From contig VICG01000008.1 in NCBI GenBank assembly GCA_008692225.1, positions 372,001-436,000 on the forward strand: 64,000 nt of DNA, given 5' to 3'. Below, one piece after another: positions 1 through 10,206 of this stretch. The notes below the pieces were generated by a model. The model had not been told where the DNA came from, searched no databases, and was given only the letters and a program-made list of their open reading frames with translations. The position numbers and the translations under genes were made by a program. Numbering within the stretch: position 1 is the stretch's first letter; every line of letters begins with the position of its first letter. This stretch comes from Monilinia fructicola. Taxonomy: Eukaryota; Ascomycota; Leotiomycetes; Helotiales; Sclerotiniaceae.

Positions 1-1113
1 TCCCTTTTCTTGCTTTTTCTTCACCCCTTTCCGACTCACTACTAGAATCCTCCTCCTGCTGCTCCTTTTCTTTCTCTTCCTTATCTGGTTTGGGTGTATC
101 TTTTGCAGGTGGAGTAGGAGGTATAGTTTGACCATTCGTGCCATTCGTTGGTGGTGGTGAGGTAGGTGGGGTTCTTGCTTGTTCTTTTGGTGGTCCAGCC
201 TGTGCTGGCTGAGAGAGAGGTGCGTTCGAAACGACCTGTCTCTGTTTTGGATCCGCATCAAGATAATATTGCCTGACACCTACAATTCTTCCACCTCTCT
301 CACAACCCTCAACCCATTCAGGCCTTACGACTGGAATATTCATCTCAACGGCTTTCTCCCAAGCTACACCCCTTCCTTCTGTTGTCACAAAATGTGTGGT
401 GTCAATTCTCACGCTATCTGCCATCTTCGCACCGATCCTCTCAACTGCTTTGACCAGACTATCCCTTAACGAAGCAGGTAGAATACCAGGTGTAACCGTA
501 ATACCGCTCAAATCTGTCATTTTATGAGTCTTCACGACCACCTTCTCACTACTAAAAGTACCGGCGCTTGTTCTCAGTACTAAATGAAACGAATACTCTG
601 TATCGACTGCCAAGCCACTAATCTTCGTACTCAGCATCTGGCTGGGCCTTGGGATATTTCCAGCCTTTTGTCCATTGCGGAAGAGAGAGAGGGAGATGAC
701 ATCTGCGGTTGCCAAATCAATAGGATCCCATTCCAAGACGACAGAAGTCTGGGTTGCATTGCGACAGCGAAGGACTGGAGCAGATGGTTCTGATGCACCA
801 AAGGAATTGAAGATAGAATCTTGGAGAGCGACGAATGACTTCTGGGATTTTTTCTTCCGAGATGAGGTTTCTTGCAACGGTGATGTCGACTATACTACCA
901 GAAGAGATATTGGGTGGGAGGAGAATCGATGGAAATTCAATCTATGAGGGGTATTGTTAGCTAGGGAGGTTGTGGACAATGACATGTGCAATGACCAATC
1001 TGTACGTCAATTGGATTAAGAGAATGAATAGCTTGACTTACAAGACGTTTATCTTGGGTTAATAAGACGGCCACTCCAGCATCAACTTTACCAACGGTGA
1101 GTGAGATTAACAT
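1..1113 (-). CDS. chs5: Chs5-like exomer scaffold protein (3' part cut by window edge)
   Basis: Chs5 is the core of the exomer coat that exports chitin synthase III and other cargo from the trans-Golgi to the cell surface. The exons read 1113-1042 and 941-1 on the minus strand, joined across a GTAAGT...TAG intron. About 337 residues are visible. Residues 1-74 form the N-terminal oligomerisation region. Residues 75-165 look like a fibronectin III domain (SAPVLRC, VLEWDPIDLA, DTEYSFHLVLRTSAG). Residues 166-255 look like a BRCT domain (THFVTTEGRG, RPEWVEGC). FN3 followed by BRCT is the diagnostic Chs5 order. After this comes a low-complexity Pro/Lys/Glu tail, also typical of Chs5, which runs off the left edge, so the stop codon is not seen. 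No frame break is visible in the part present. The start is the first ATG that opens the conserved MLISLTVGKVDAGVAVLL stretch. Confidence 0.93.
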
Positions 1114-1792
1114 GGCGAATAATTATACTGATCGATTATTTGTGTACGAGATGTAAAAGGGATGAGGGGGAAGGAGAAAGGGAATTCTTTTAAGATACGA
1201 TGTGACAGCTTCGCGATTGCGATCTTCTAGGATTACCTAGTAGTTCAAGGTTCTATTAGCTTAGAGGAGCTTCAGACGTGACAGTCAGTCAGTACCCAGG
1301 TTGGTAGAGCTACCTAGTAATTATGTATGTTTAGATAGACGGCGCCAATTGGTTGAATTTGGTGGTACGAGGGAGTAATCAACGGGAAGCTAATGAATGA
1401 ATGAGTGAGTGAGTGAGTGAGACTGAGTGATGTGCATTTTCTTTGATGAGAGAAGAATATATTTATTTATATACGATTTTTACATACGATGTACATACGA
1501 TTCATATATAATTTATATATAATTCATATTTATATATATATATATCATATAAAGTAATAAAATATAAATTAACATTAAACTCCTCGTCTTGTTTAGTTTT
1601 GTTTTATATAATTATTTACTTTTCTATTTTGATATCCTTTTGTTCTCTTATGTTATTTAATTTCGTTTTATTCTTTTATTCTTTTATATTTAATATAATT
1701 ATTTGATTTCCTTTATTTAATCCCTAATGAAACTTCCACCTTTACCCTGATTCTTGCAATGCTTCTTTGGTCTCTCCATTGTTCTGCCCTCC
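1114..1792. other. Intergenic, chs5 upstream region
   Basis: No gene is visible here. The stretch includes a short (GAGT)n run near 1398-1420 and a strongly AT-rich part from about 1440 to 1720 with TATA-rich runs. It probably holds the chs5 promoter and the 3' flank of the next minus-strand ORF. Confidence 0.5.
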
Positions 1793-2455
1793 CTAACTTC
1801 CCCTCCTCCTATCTCCCAATTTGATCCTTTTCACCTGATTGAATTTCATGCCTGGTCTATGGAGACTTTGATGTGTATTCGATTGCTCATTCTCATACTT
1901 CTCCTTGGACATCAGTATCAGCGTTTTCACCGCCATTGCCGCCTGTTTCCGTATGACATCCATCTCAGTTGTCAAAGCCGGTTCTTTGGCAGACAATAGA
2001 ATCGTACCAAATAGATCCTGATCCTTGTTGAAATTTCCAACACCAGCAGATATCCTCTTACCAGAACAGTCATAACCATGTGCCTTCAAGGCGTCTGTAA
2101 TTGCAGTCCTGACCCTCCGTATCATATGGGCTCGTATAACTCTCTTTATTTCCTCCATTGAGCTTCGCACAAAAAAACAGAGATCCATAAAAGGGGAGGT
2201 CTTATTGAGCAGAGCATGCTTGATGTGATAATTGTCTGGATGATAGGATTTTGATATGGCTTGACCTGCATTGATCGAGTAGGCGTGGTGAGGAGCCAGT
2301 CTATAACTAAAACAATGATCACTGCCTTGGAAACCTTTCAATGACCCATAAGGCAGAGCATCTGCCGATTTGAGTTCGCCCGAGAGTCTCAATTGAGAGA
2401 ACTTGGTTTCCACAGCAATTGCAGCTTTTGCAGCTTTTGCAGCTCTTGAAGCCAT
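1793..2455 (-). CDS. Hypothetical protein, 220 aa
   Basis: This is one uninterrupted ORF on the minus strand with no recognised family. The product is basic, with an alanine/lysine-rich N-terminus (MASRAAKAAKAAIAVE) and a basic C-terminal tail (VKRIKLGDRRRGS). No membrane segment or signal peptide is obvious. A central stretch (SSMEEIKRVIRAHMIRRVRTAITDALKAHGYDC) looks helical and amphipathic. The ORF is long for its AT-rich surroundings and has a mixed amino-acid composition, unlike the repeat-derived ORFs elsewhere in the window, which favours a real gene. It lies beside an AT-rich island and is probably lineage-restricted. Function unknown. It could also be a remnant or a chance ORF. Confidence 0.5.
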   Translation of the reverse strand: MASRAAKAAKAAIAVETKFSQLRLSGELKSADALPYGSLKGFQGSDHCFSYRLAPHHAYSINAGQAISKSYHPDNYHIKHALLNKTSPFMDLCFFVRSSMEEIKRVIRAHMIRRVRTAITDALKAHGYDCSGKRISAGVGNFNKDQDLFGTILLSAKEPALTTEMDVIRKQAAMAVKTLILMSKEKYENEQSNTHQSLHRPGMKFNQVKRIKLGDRRRGS

Positions 2456-2556
2456 TTGAAGGATTTTTGGGGTTGGATTTGTGAATATTTGAAGTGATGT
2501 GATGTTTGCGATGTCTGCGACAAGTATGCGCTACTATTTGACCATTGTTGTTTACT

Positions 2557-2615
2557 ATTCGTAGGTTTGTAGGTTCGTAGGTTCGTAGGTTCGTAGGTTC
2601 GTAGGTTCGTAGGTT
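2557..2615. repeat. Octanucleotide tandem repeat (GTTCGTAG)n
   Basis: About seven copies of an 8-base unit lie just upstream of the 220-aa ORF, the first two slightly divergent. The region to about 2720 continues with imperfect CAATCAAT/CAATCC runs. Confidence 0.85.
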
Positions 2616-2759
2616 CTCGAATCAATCCAACCTATCAATTCAACCAGTGAATCAATCAATCAACCAACCAACAATCAATCAATCAGATTAATCCAATCCA
2701 ATCCAATCAATTAAATAAATCAATTCAATTCGTTCTTCTATCAAAGTCATTAATTAAGA

Positions 2760-3490
2760 TCAATCATTAGTTCGGAGCGTACTTTTTAGATTTAAATTTC
2801 TTAAATAAAACTTTAAAATATTAAGAATTCAAAAGATTTAATATTTGATTTATTTTAATCTTTAAAAACTAAGGTTTTATAATATATAAAAGAAAGTTTA
2901 AAAAATATACTATTTTATATTACTTATATTTAAAACTTTAATAAATTGGATTTAATTAATTAATTATATAAAAACTAAAAGTTATATTAAATAAGTTATT
3001 TAATTTTATATAAATATATCGGTTTTAGTTTAGTTTTATTTATTATTATTAAATTTATAAAAGCCTTTTAAAATAGAAATAAAAAAGTATAATAAATTCT
3101 TATTATATAATAATAAAAGTATTATATAATTTATAAATTTAAATAAAAAATAATTAATATATATAATATTATAGTTTGAATAAAAAATATTATAATATAA
3201 ATTTATAATAAATTTATATAATAAAATATTAACTATTTAAACGATTATAAATCGATTTTTATATATAATTTTATATATATAATAAAAAAAGATAAATATA
3301 ATATATTTTACTTAAAAATATTATATATATTAATTATTTTTATTTAAATTTATAAATTATATAATGCTTTTTATTATTATATAATAAGAATTTATTATAC
3401 TTTTTTATTTCTATTTTAAAAGGCTTTTATAAATTTAATAATAATAAATAAAACTAAACTAAAATATGTATTTCGTTTTTCGATTGATTT
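2760..3490. repeat. AT-rich island, RIP-like degraded DNA
   Basis: Around 730 bases are almost entirely A and T, with very few C or G, and sharp borders to normal DNA on both sides. This composition in a filamentous ascomycete is what repeat-induced point mutation leaves of an old repeat. No coding capacity survives. A large foldback lies inside (separate entry). Confidence 0.7.
3023..3464. repeat. AT-rich foldback: 148-base inverted repeat arms around a 146-base spacer
   Basis: The arm at 3023-3170 reads as the reverse complement of the arm at 3317-3464 with only a few differences. For example, AAAGCCTTTTAAAATAG on the left matches CTATTTTAAAAGGCTTT on the right. Arm similarity is far beyond what base composition explains, since a few non-AT positions also pair. 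It may be the terminal inverted repeats of a small foldback or MITE-type element, or two head-to-head copies of one repeat. No target duplication was found. Confidence 0.8.
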
Positions 3491-3946
3491 TTAGTCCGGC
3501 ATTAACCCAAAACAACACACAAGTATACGCTTCTTATTACTTGTAGACCCTACTATGATTGTTATATACTCACTCGTATACCTATTATATACTCCGTACA
3601 AGTAAGTACCTATTTGCCATAATCATACCGGGTAGTCAGTCATTCATTGGATACTTGTAGTCATAGTCTACCAACTAGGTAGGTAGGTACAGTAGTAGTG
3701 GAGTCAGTCAGTCATGTATATAATCACCCACAATTATGATAATAATACCCATCTAACTTCCAGTCCAGAAACAAATAAATTATTAGCTTGGTTGGTAGTT
3801 GGTACTTTATTAATTATCATCATCCACCTGCATCGCCCGCCTTTACATCTTCTTTCTCATCTCAAATCTTACTTCCTTACAACCAAAAGTATCAACAACA
3901 AGAGATCCTCCAGAAAACTTAATAGTACAATAAATCAACTGCAAAT

Positions 3947-4646
3947 ATGCCTAAGAATAAGGGAAAGGTAAGAAGACACCGTCGCACTGGTTTTTTTTCT
4001 ACTTCTTGGAAACACTTCACCCCACCACTGCCTTGATCCAAGCTGACACGATTTGCGAAAAAATAGGGAGGAAAGAACAGGCGTCGTGGAAAGAACGAGA
4101 ACGACAATGAGAAGCGTGAATTAACCTTCAAGGAAGAAGGCCAAGGTACATACATATCTTATTTCCTATGGCGACTCTTCGTCTCTACCTCCCCCTTACC
4201 GCCTTCATTCCGCAAAGCGTTTACACTTCGTATTTGGTCAACTAACCAACCACCGACCCACAGAATATGCCCAAGTAATCAAGATGCTCGGAAACGGTCG
4301 TCTCGAAGCCCTCTGCTTCGACGGGACTAGACGTCTTGCACACATTCGAGGAAAGCTTCGCAAGAAGGTCTGGATCAACCAAGGAGATATTATCCTCCTC
4401 TCCCTCCGTGATTACCAAGACGAGAAGGGAGATGTTATCCTCAAGTACAGTGCCGATGAAGCCAGAAGTTTGAAAGCCTACGGAGAATTACCAGAGAGCG
4501 CAAAGATCAACGAGACCGATACCTACGGACAAGGCGAGGATGGAGATTGCAACTTCGAGTTCGATGACGATAGAGACAGTGGTTCTGATTCTGATGACGC
4601 AGCTGAGGGTGGAAAGGGCAAGGAGATTGACATTGACGACATCTAA
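3947..4646 (+). CDS. tif11: Translation initiation factor eIF1A
   Basis: eIF1A binds the 40S A site and, with eIF1, drives scanning and start-codon choice. Exons are 3947-3967, 4067-4145 and 4264-4646, giving about 160 aa. The basic N-terminal tail ([19 protein letters not shown]) spans two introns. The OB fold follows at roughly residues 30-105 ([54 protein letters not shown]). The acidic C-terminal tail ends in DIDDI, as in other eIF1A proteins. Length and order match the family exactly. Both introns are GT-AG. The ATG sits after an A-rich leader (CAAATATGCC). There is no frame break. The downstream las17 gene converges from the other strand. Confidence 0.97.
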
Positions 4647-5220
4647 GTCTCCCGGGAATTAATGTGGTCCCCTCCACAAACGTTGATTATGGTGGTTAGG
4701 GGGATGGAAAGAAAGACTGTCTTCTCTCTCAATCTCGTTGGATATGGTCATTGTTTCACTCGCTGAATCCCGAGAACCTCGACAGGCATTTTTCCTTCTA
4801 GTGCTTCATTCGACTGGCGATACGTGTATAGTGGGAGAGACGTTGTACATGTATTGACCAGGACTTCTATTCCCATTCTGCGTAGTATAGACTGAAAGCT
4901 ATCTTAATGTCAAAGGCTTTTTCACTATGAATGTTTGATCGGTGACTGGTGACCTAGGTTGCGACTTCATTCAACGCGTGCATACACAATATTGGGATCT
5001 TGACATGTAAAATTTAATGTTGATTTATTTTACTATTAACTCTTTACACTCGAGTTTCCCTTTCCTATAACATTCACGTTGTTCCACAGCTGCAAATATT
5101 GAGCCCTACGGCAATCACCAAACGTCTTCACTTGATTTGGCAATCGCTCAACATACGCCAGTTCAACCCGTTGCTTAAATCTCCATTCCCAGAGTAAACC
5201 ACCCATCACACCAATACTAT
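4647..5220. other. Convergent 3' region between tif11 and las17
   Basis: This stretch of about 570 bases separates two converging genes. It must hold both 3' UTRs and poly(A) signals. No gene or repeat is visible. Confidence 0.5.
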
Positions 5221-7304
5221 CTACCAATCGTCATCTTCGGCTTCATCATCTGATCAAAAAGTTAGTATGAAAAGGCTAAATCTAGGAATATATATATGAA
5301 CACTTACCACTAGCGCTGACTTTCTGCTTTCTCTTATTCAAAGCAGCTGCTAATGCATCTGCCAATCCTCCACCGCCTCCTGAAGATGCGCCGGCTGGAG
5401 GAAGTCCACTGCCCGCAGGTCCAGTATCTGCTCCCGGAACTGCTGCAGCACTTCGGTCTCTAATTTGTGATCGGTCAACCTTCCTGAGAGCCCCAATACC
5501 ACCGGCTTTTTGAATGTTTGCCATCAGGTCTGCACGATCACCGGTAGGTTTGGGTGGTGCTGGGACACCTGATGCATAGCCAGAATCGTGACTTGGTCCA
5601 GGTGGAGGAGGAGGTGGCGGAGGAGCTGGAGGTCCATTTCCTGGGGGCATGGGTGGTGGCGGCGGAGGAGCGGGTGGACCACCAAATGATGGCATAGGTG
5701 GTGGTGGAGGGGGAAGTGGTCCTCCAAACGAAGGGGGTGGTCCAGGAGGTGGTGGAGGAGCGGCAGAGGATGGTATCGGTGGAGCTGCTGATTGTGGTAG
5801 TGGTGGTGGAGGTGGAGCACTCGTTTGAGGTAATGGAGGTGGAGGAGGCGCGGAGTCTCGCGGAGGTAAAGGTACAGGACGAGTTGAAGCAGGAGGTAGA
5901 GGGGGCGCACTCGGAGATGCTGGAGTTTTAGGCGGCAAAGGTGGAGGAGGAATATGTGCAGGTGGTATAGCATGGGTACTACTACTTGATTGATGGATAT
6001 CTCTAGGAGGTGGGGGCGGGACGGGCCGCGTTGTGGTGTAGGGGGTGGTGCAGTTGTTCTTGTCCCAGTGAAAGGGGGAGGGACTCCAAATCTCGAACCC
6101 GATTCCCCTGGTTCGTAATCCTCGATAGGTGTTTTCGCAGGCCGTGGTGGTGGAGGTGGCCCTGGATTGGAAGAAGCATGCGCCCGGGAAGGAACTTTGT
6201 TGTTTGTATGCGCAAACTTGCCGGCATCTGCGATTGGAGGTGGAGCTGCAAATCTAGGAGGGGGAGGTCCTCTGGGTGGTGACGGCTCCCTTGGTGGTGT
6301 TGGTTCTCGAGGAACATCTGCTTTCGATCGTCGAGGTGCTGGAGGTGGAGGTGGTGCCCCTCGTCCATGACCTGCAGTCAAATTTTGAGGACTATCGGAA
6401 CGTGTCCGGGGTGCCGCTGGAGGGGGTGGAGGAGGGGGGCTTTATTTCTTTGATTCTCGATGCCGCTAGGTGTGGGTGTTATGCTTTGTTGAACTTGTTG
6501 CTCTCGAATATAATCCGCAATAAAATCCTGGTTGTCCCTAATCATATCGTCCGTAATGCCCATTTGCCTCAAGTCCTCACCCCATGTTTCACGCCAATGA
6601 GGATCAATCGCCTCCAGCGCTGCATACTCAGGTTGTCCTGACTTAAAGCTTCCACCCGAATGCCTGTGGTTGTGCGCCGGATGCGCCGGTTGTTGGGGTG
6701 GAAGGACATAGCTGGGAGAATCGGGAGGAGTAGGTTGTATGGATGGAGCGGAAGAATGTCGGTGTCCACCAAAGAAACCACCAAGGAGACTATGTTTATG
6801 AACTGGAGCCGCCCCCCCAAAGGGATTTGCCTTTGTGGCTTTACTAGCATTCTTTTCCCTATCATTCATCTTTTTCATAAAGGTTTTGGCTTCCTTCTCG
6901 TCCACGAAGGACAGCCCAGCCAGACATTCTTCGGTTTCGAAGGTGTGGAAGAATGTTCTATCCTGATTATAGGACCATGTATCATATATCTCTTGGTCCC
7001 ATATAACACCTCTGTTCGCAGACTACACAATAGAGAAAATTAGCTTTCACAATCGATAAGGTATCGCGGCAAGCATGGAGGGGGAACCACTGACTGAGAC
7101 ATCGACGAGTTTTATCCAGTAGGTGTTTCCAACAAGATCATTGGCGAGGACTGCCGCTCCTTGTAGACCAGTGTAGGTCCATTTATGACGATCGGGATAA
7201 GCAATATATAGGCGGGCCACCGCTACAGCCTGGATCTTATTCGAGGCCTTTGGTACCATGCGTTTGACCGTCTCTTTGTCATCTTCAGACAATATGGAAG
7301 GCAT
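5221..7304 (-). CDS. las17: Las17/WASP-family actin nucleation-promoting factor (two frame breaks)
   Basis: Las17 activates the Arp2/3 complex at endocytic patches. Exons on the minus strand are 7304-7095, 7022-5308 and 5249-5221, about 651 aa when read through. Domains: an N-terminal WH1 domain (ANRGVIWDQEIYDTW, RTFFHTFETEECLAGLSF); a middle region with WRETWGEDLRQMGITDDMI; long polyproline tracts that bind SH3 proteins and profilin; a WH2 motif (ADLMANIQKAGGIGALRKV); and the acidic Arp2/3-binding end DDEAEDDDW, which is completed only by splicing the small last exon. The frame breaks twice, near 6433-6438 and near 6012-6016. Both sites are G runs on the plus strand that seem one base short, so the breaks are probably sequencing errors. 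The first donor, GTCAGT, is unusual but gives the family sequence. Confidence 0.93.
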
Positions 7305-8130
7305 TTTATAGGTTTAGGGGTAATCTATCCGACTCGATAGCCTCTTTGACTCTATCGTATCTGCCTTACTCCTGTTATTTGTACTTTCATAGGACGTATG
7401 GAAACAAGGTTTGATCGTGTTGTAGGAGATTGCTCTCGTGTTGGTCGCACTTCTCCCACTTCGAACAAGCATTGGAAAGTAGCGATGAGTGTGCGATGAT
7501 TTGTTTCCTATCGCAATGGATTGAGGTAGAGATTTGGACCAAAAAGTAAAGCGAATGATACTGGGGTCCTCTACGTAGCCAAATTCCACAGTGATTATGT
7601 GCTTATTCACATTGATTCAAACGGTCGACATTAATAAGTTGGGGGGGCGCACAGATGTGTTATTTGATCTGCTTTAATGGAATGGGTGGAGGGAGTAGTA
7701 GTCCACGGGTAGTAGTTATGTAGTAATAACAATAAGTAGGTAGGTACTGTGTGGGTGAGGTAGGTAGGTAGGTAGGTAGTAGGTACGTAGGGAATGAATG
7801 TAATGAATGAATGTAATGGATGGTGCAACAAGGAGGACGAAATGCCAAGTAATTCAGCCACTTTTGGGTCGGAGGGTAAAGCCACACAATGGTCCGTTCC
7901 GAATGTGAAAGAAGAGAAACGAATGGGCAACTTTACGGGTAGAAGTAATTACGATTTATTATACTGTACTTGGATTTTACCTTTTACGGAATGTACGAAT
8001 GCGAAACTCCTTTCATAAGGATATGGATATGCCCAGGTGGATATGGATACCTAGGTAGGTATGGATATGGGTATGGATATGGATATGGATATGGATATGG
8101 ATGATGGGCATTACTCTTGTAACGCGCGTA
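7305..8130. other. las17 upstream region
   Basis: No convincing gene is present. ORFs on either strand at 7314-8018 lack family features or consist of repeat codons. TAGGTAGG tracts occur at 7738-7790, and a (GGATAT)n run at 8061-8104. The las17 promoter probably lies here. Confidence 0.5.
8061..8104. repeat. (GGATAT)n microsatellite
   Basis: Imperfect to perfect copies of a 6-base unit end about 27 bases before the inverted-repeat element at 8131. Confidence 0.85.
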
Positions 8131-8414
8131 CACCAGTGGGTGCACGGACTCATAAAACGTTAAAGTGTTGATATCTATATATGTTAAAATGCAATTTTTC
8201 GTTTTATTATAATACTATAAATTCAATCTTCAAGATTTTTGTAATTTTTAAAATACATTATTATTTCTTTATGTATTTTTCTATAAGTATACGAAGTTTT
8301 ATAAAGATTAATATATATTGAAATTAGTATTTTAAAATTGAAATACTTGATGTTATTTTTCATTGAAATCCATTGAGCATATTTTCGTTTTATGAGTCCG
8401 TGCACCCACTGGTG
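8131..8414. mobile_element. MITE-like element, 284 bases, 29-base perfect terminal inverted repeats, GTA target duplication
   Basis: The left end begins CACCAGTGGGTGCACGGACT and the right end is its exact reverse complement over 29 bases. The three bases before the element (8128-8130) and after it (8415-8417) are both GTA, which fits a 3-base target duplication. The inside is AT-rich and has no ORF of note. A longer relative with the same ends lies at 35883-37341, and the two share sequence inside their right ends. This makes it a non-autonomous derivative of a DNA transposon. CAC ends with 3-base duplications recall CACTA/EnSpm elements, and 3-base duplications also occur in PIF/Harbinger, but the superfamily cannot be settled without a transposase. 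Confidence 0.85.
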
Positions 8415-9233
8415 GTACTGGGTAGGTGCTGATGAGATGCTACTCGAGTAGGTAGGTACCTAGGTAGGTTCTTTCAGAATATTCAGACATCCATGGATAT
8501 CTAGGTAATAGATGACCGATGGTAGATGGCAATCCATGGGTATCTAGGTAGGTGTCGTATATAGGAAGTAGGTATCTACTAGATGGGCAGGCAACTTGAG
8601 ATTACTCAAGAGGCAATTCTCAAGTATGATATGCCTTGCATACCCACCATCAATAAATACACATCGTCACGGATACCTAGATGATAGATAGCTCATACTA
8701 TTGCTGGAGGTGCCTTCTCGAGTCGTAGATAAAACATATGTATGTCCATATGTCGGGTATCACTTATGTTCATTTACCCATACAAAAGTGGTAACCGACT
8801 TTCCATGATAAGGGGGGGGAGAAGGTTGATCCATCTAATTCATGGCAACATCAACATGGATGCACAAAGATGTAACACAAATCTGGATAGATAGGTAGGT
8901 CCACGGGTAGGTAGGTATTCAACAATGATGAGACCAGTTTCATTTCATAATATCGTCCGTCCTTGCTACCTCGAGGAATCATATATGTACCACGCACAAT
9001 CTTTCAACTATCCATGGCATGGATTCATCCATCATCCATTTCCTTTCCTAACCATCCCATCTTCCCAACGCCAAGCCATCCATGTCCATGAATTCTCCCT
9101 TCATTACATTTCGTTCGGAATGATCGTACAAGTCGTGTAAGGTCCTCAAAGTCTGTTGAATCAAGATCAAAAATCAGAATCAGAATCAAAATCATAGATA
9201 GCATTTAATAGGCATACCAAAGAAGAGCATTCT
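8415..9233. other. Intergenic region with TAGGTAGG palindromes
   Basis: TAGGTAGGTACCTAGGTAGG-type palindromic tracts occur at 8446-8470 and again in shorter form near 8505, 8550 and 8895. No gene is supported here. The ORF at 8925-9140 has no recognisable feature. Confidence 0.5.
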
Positions 9234-9488
9234 TTACTTGTTCAAGGCGGCAGTCTTGGCTTCACGGTCCGCCTTTGATCCCTCTTGCTCTGGGATGCTG
9301 TTGGGAATAACAGGACCTGGATTTGCCTCGTGATGACGGAATTGAACCTTCTCTCCCTTCACTTCTCCTGGGTTGTGAAGAGGATGATCGCTAGCATTGT
9401 TATCGGTCTTTGAGGATGAATTCTTCATAACGTGCTCCGTGATTTCACCAGCTGCGTGGTGGTGGGTTTCGTCTGGACCAGCAGGCAT
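9234..9488 (-). CDS. Small hydrophilic protein, 84 aa, unknown function
   Basis: This single-exon ORF on the minus strand encodes a charged, probably disordered protein rich in His, Asn, Glu and Lys. It contains THHHAAGEITEH, a VKGEKVQFRHHEANPGP centre and a Lys/Ala-rich end (EAKTAALNK). There is no signal peptide, cysteine or membrane segment. Its upstream DNA (9489-9720) has pyrimidine-rich runs on the coding strand just before the gene, a common feature of strongly expressed fungal genes. Composition resembles small stress- or conidiation-associated fungal proteins, but that is only an impression. No family is recognised. Confidence 0.6.
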   Translation of the reverse strand: MPAGPDETHHHAAGEITEHVMKNSSSKTDNNASDHPLHNPGEVKGEKVQFRHHEANPGPVIPNSIPEQEGSKADREAKTAALNK

Positions 9489-10206
9489 GATGATGTAGGA
9501 TGATTATTGGCAAATGATTTAGTTGATTGTGGAAAAGAAAGCTTCGCTGTTAGATTTGCTTAGAGGGTTGTAGAATTGGATCACGAGTATTGTTGACAAG
9601 AGAGAGTAAGCAGTAACAGGATTCTTTGATTCTCTTTCTTCTCTTTCTTCTCTATATAAGCCAATATCTCCTCTCATGACGTAGGAGCTCGCATGCCACA
9701 ATAGCACAGGACAATGCTCTATGGGGCTTTTCTTGTGTAGCTTTAGCGGCCAATGATTTGTTAATGATTGATTAGACTCGAATACTATTCGTAACGATTC
9801 AAGATTTCTAGCATTGTCGTACGTTGAATAGCCATTGAGAATAGTTGATTGTCAAGGCTTTACCTAAAGTAACAAATAACAAGACATCTGAGAGAACTTG
9901 GAGTGTTAGGTAGGTCGATCGATTGTGGAGATGGTGTTGCTGTACAGAGTACAGCAAACAGCAAACAGCAAGTACCTGTACTTTGTGCTACTTAATACTC
10001 CTCTGGACTAATAAGGTTAATAATAGAACTACCTACCTAGGTATCTATCTACCTATCTACCTATCTACCTATCTACTTCCAAGGTTATCCACCTATCCAT
10101 CCATTTACCCATCTCCCCATCGACCCATCTACTACTTCCAAGTTCTGACATCGTGTGTTGTGTTCGCGTCAACCTGCAAATGGTCAACGCGCCATGATCC
10201 TCCAAA
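9489..10206. promoter_or_regulatory. Divergent promoter region between the 84-aa ORF and rad1
   Basis: This stretch of 718 bases separates two genes that start on opposite strands, so it must serve both promoters. It holds CT-rich tracts near 9635-9655, the motif GTACAGAGTAC near 9943 and (CTAC/CTAT) runs at 10031-10130. No specific factor site is claimed. Confidence 0.45.

Noticed and set aside
6010..6641. Plus-strand ORFs opposite las17
   Set aside because: They are complements of the proline-rich las17 coding sequence and have no independent support.
6378..6905. Separate small WH1-only gene
   Set aside because: The stop is caused by a one-base shift in a G run on the plus strand, and the next frame continues with the expected polyproline and WH2 parts, so it is one gene, las17.
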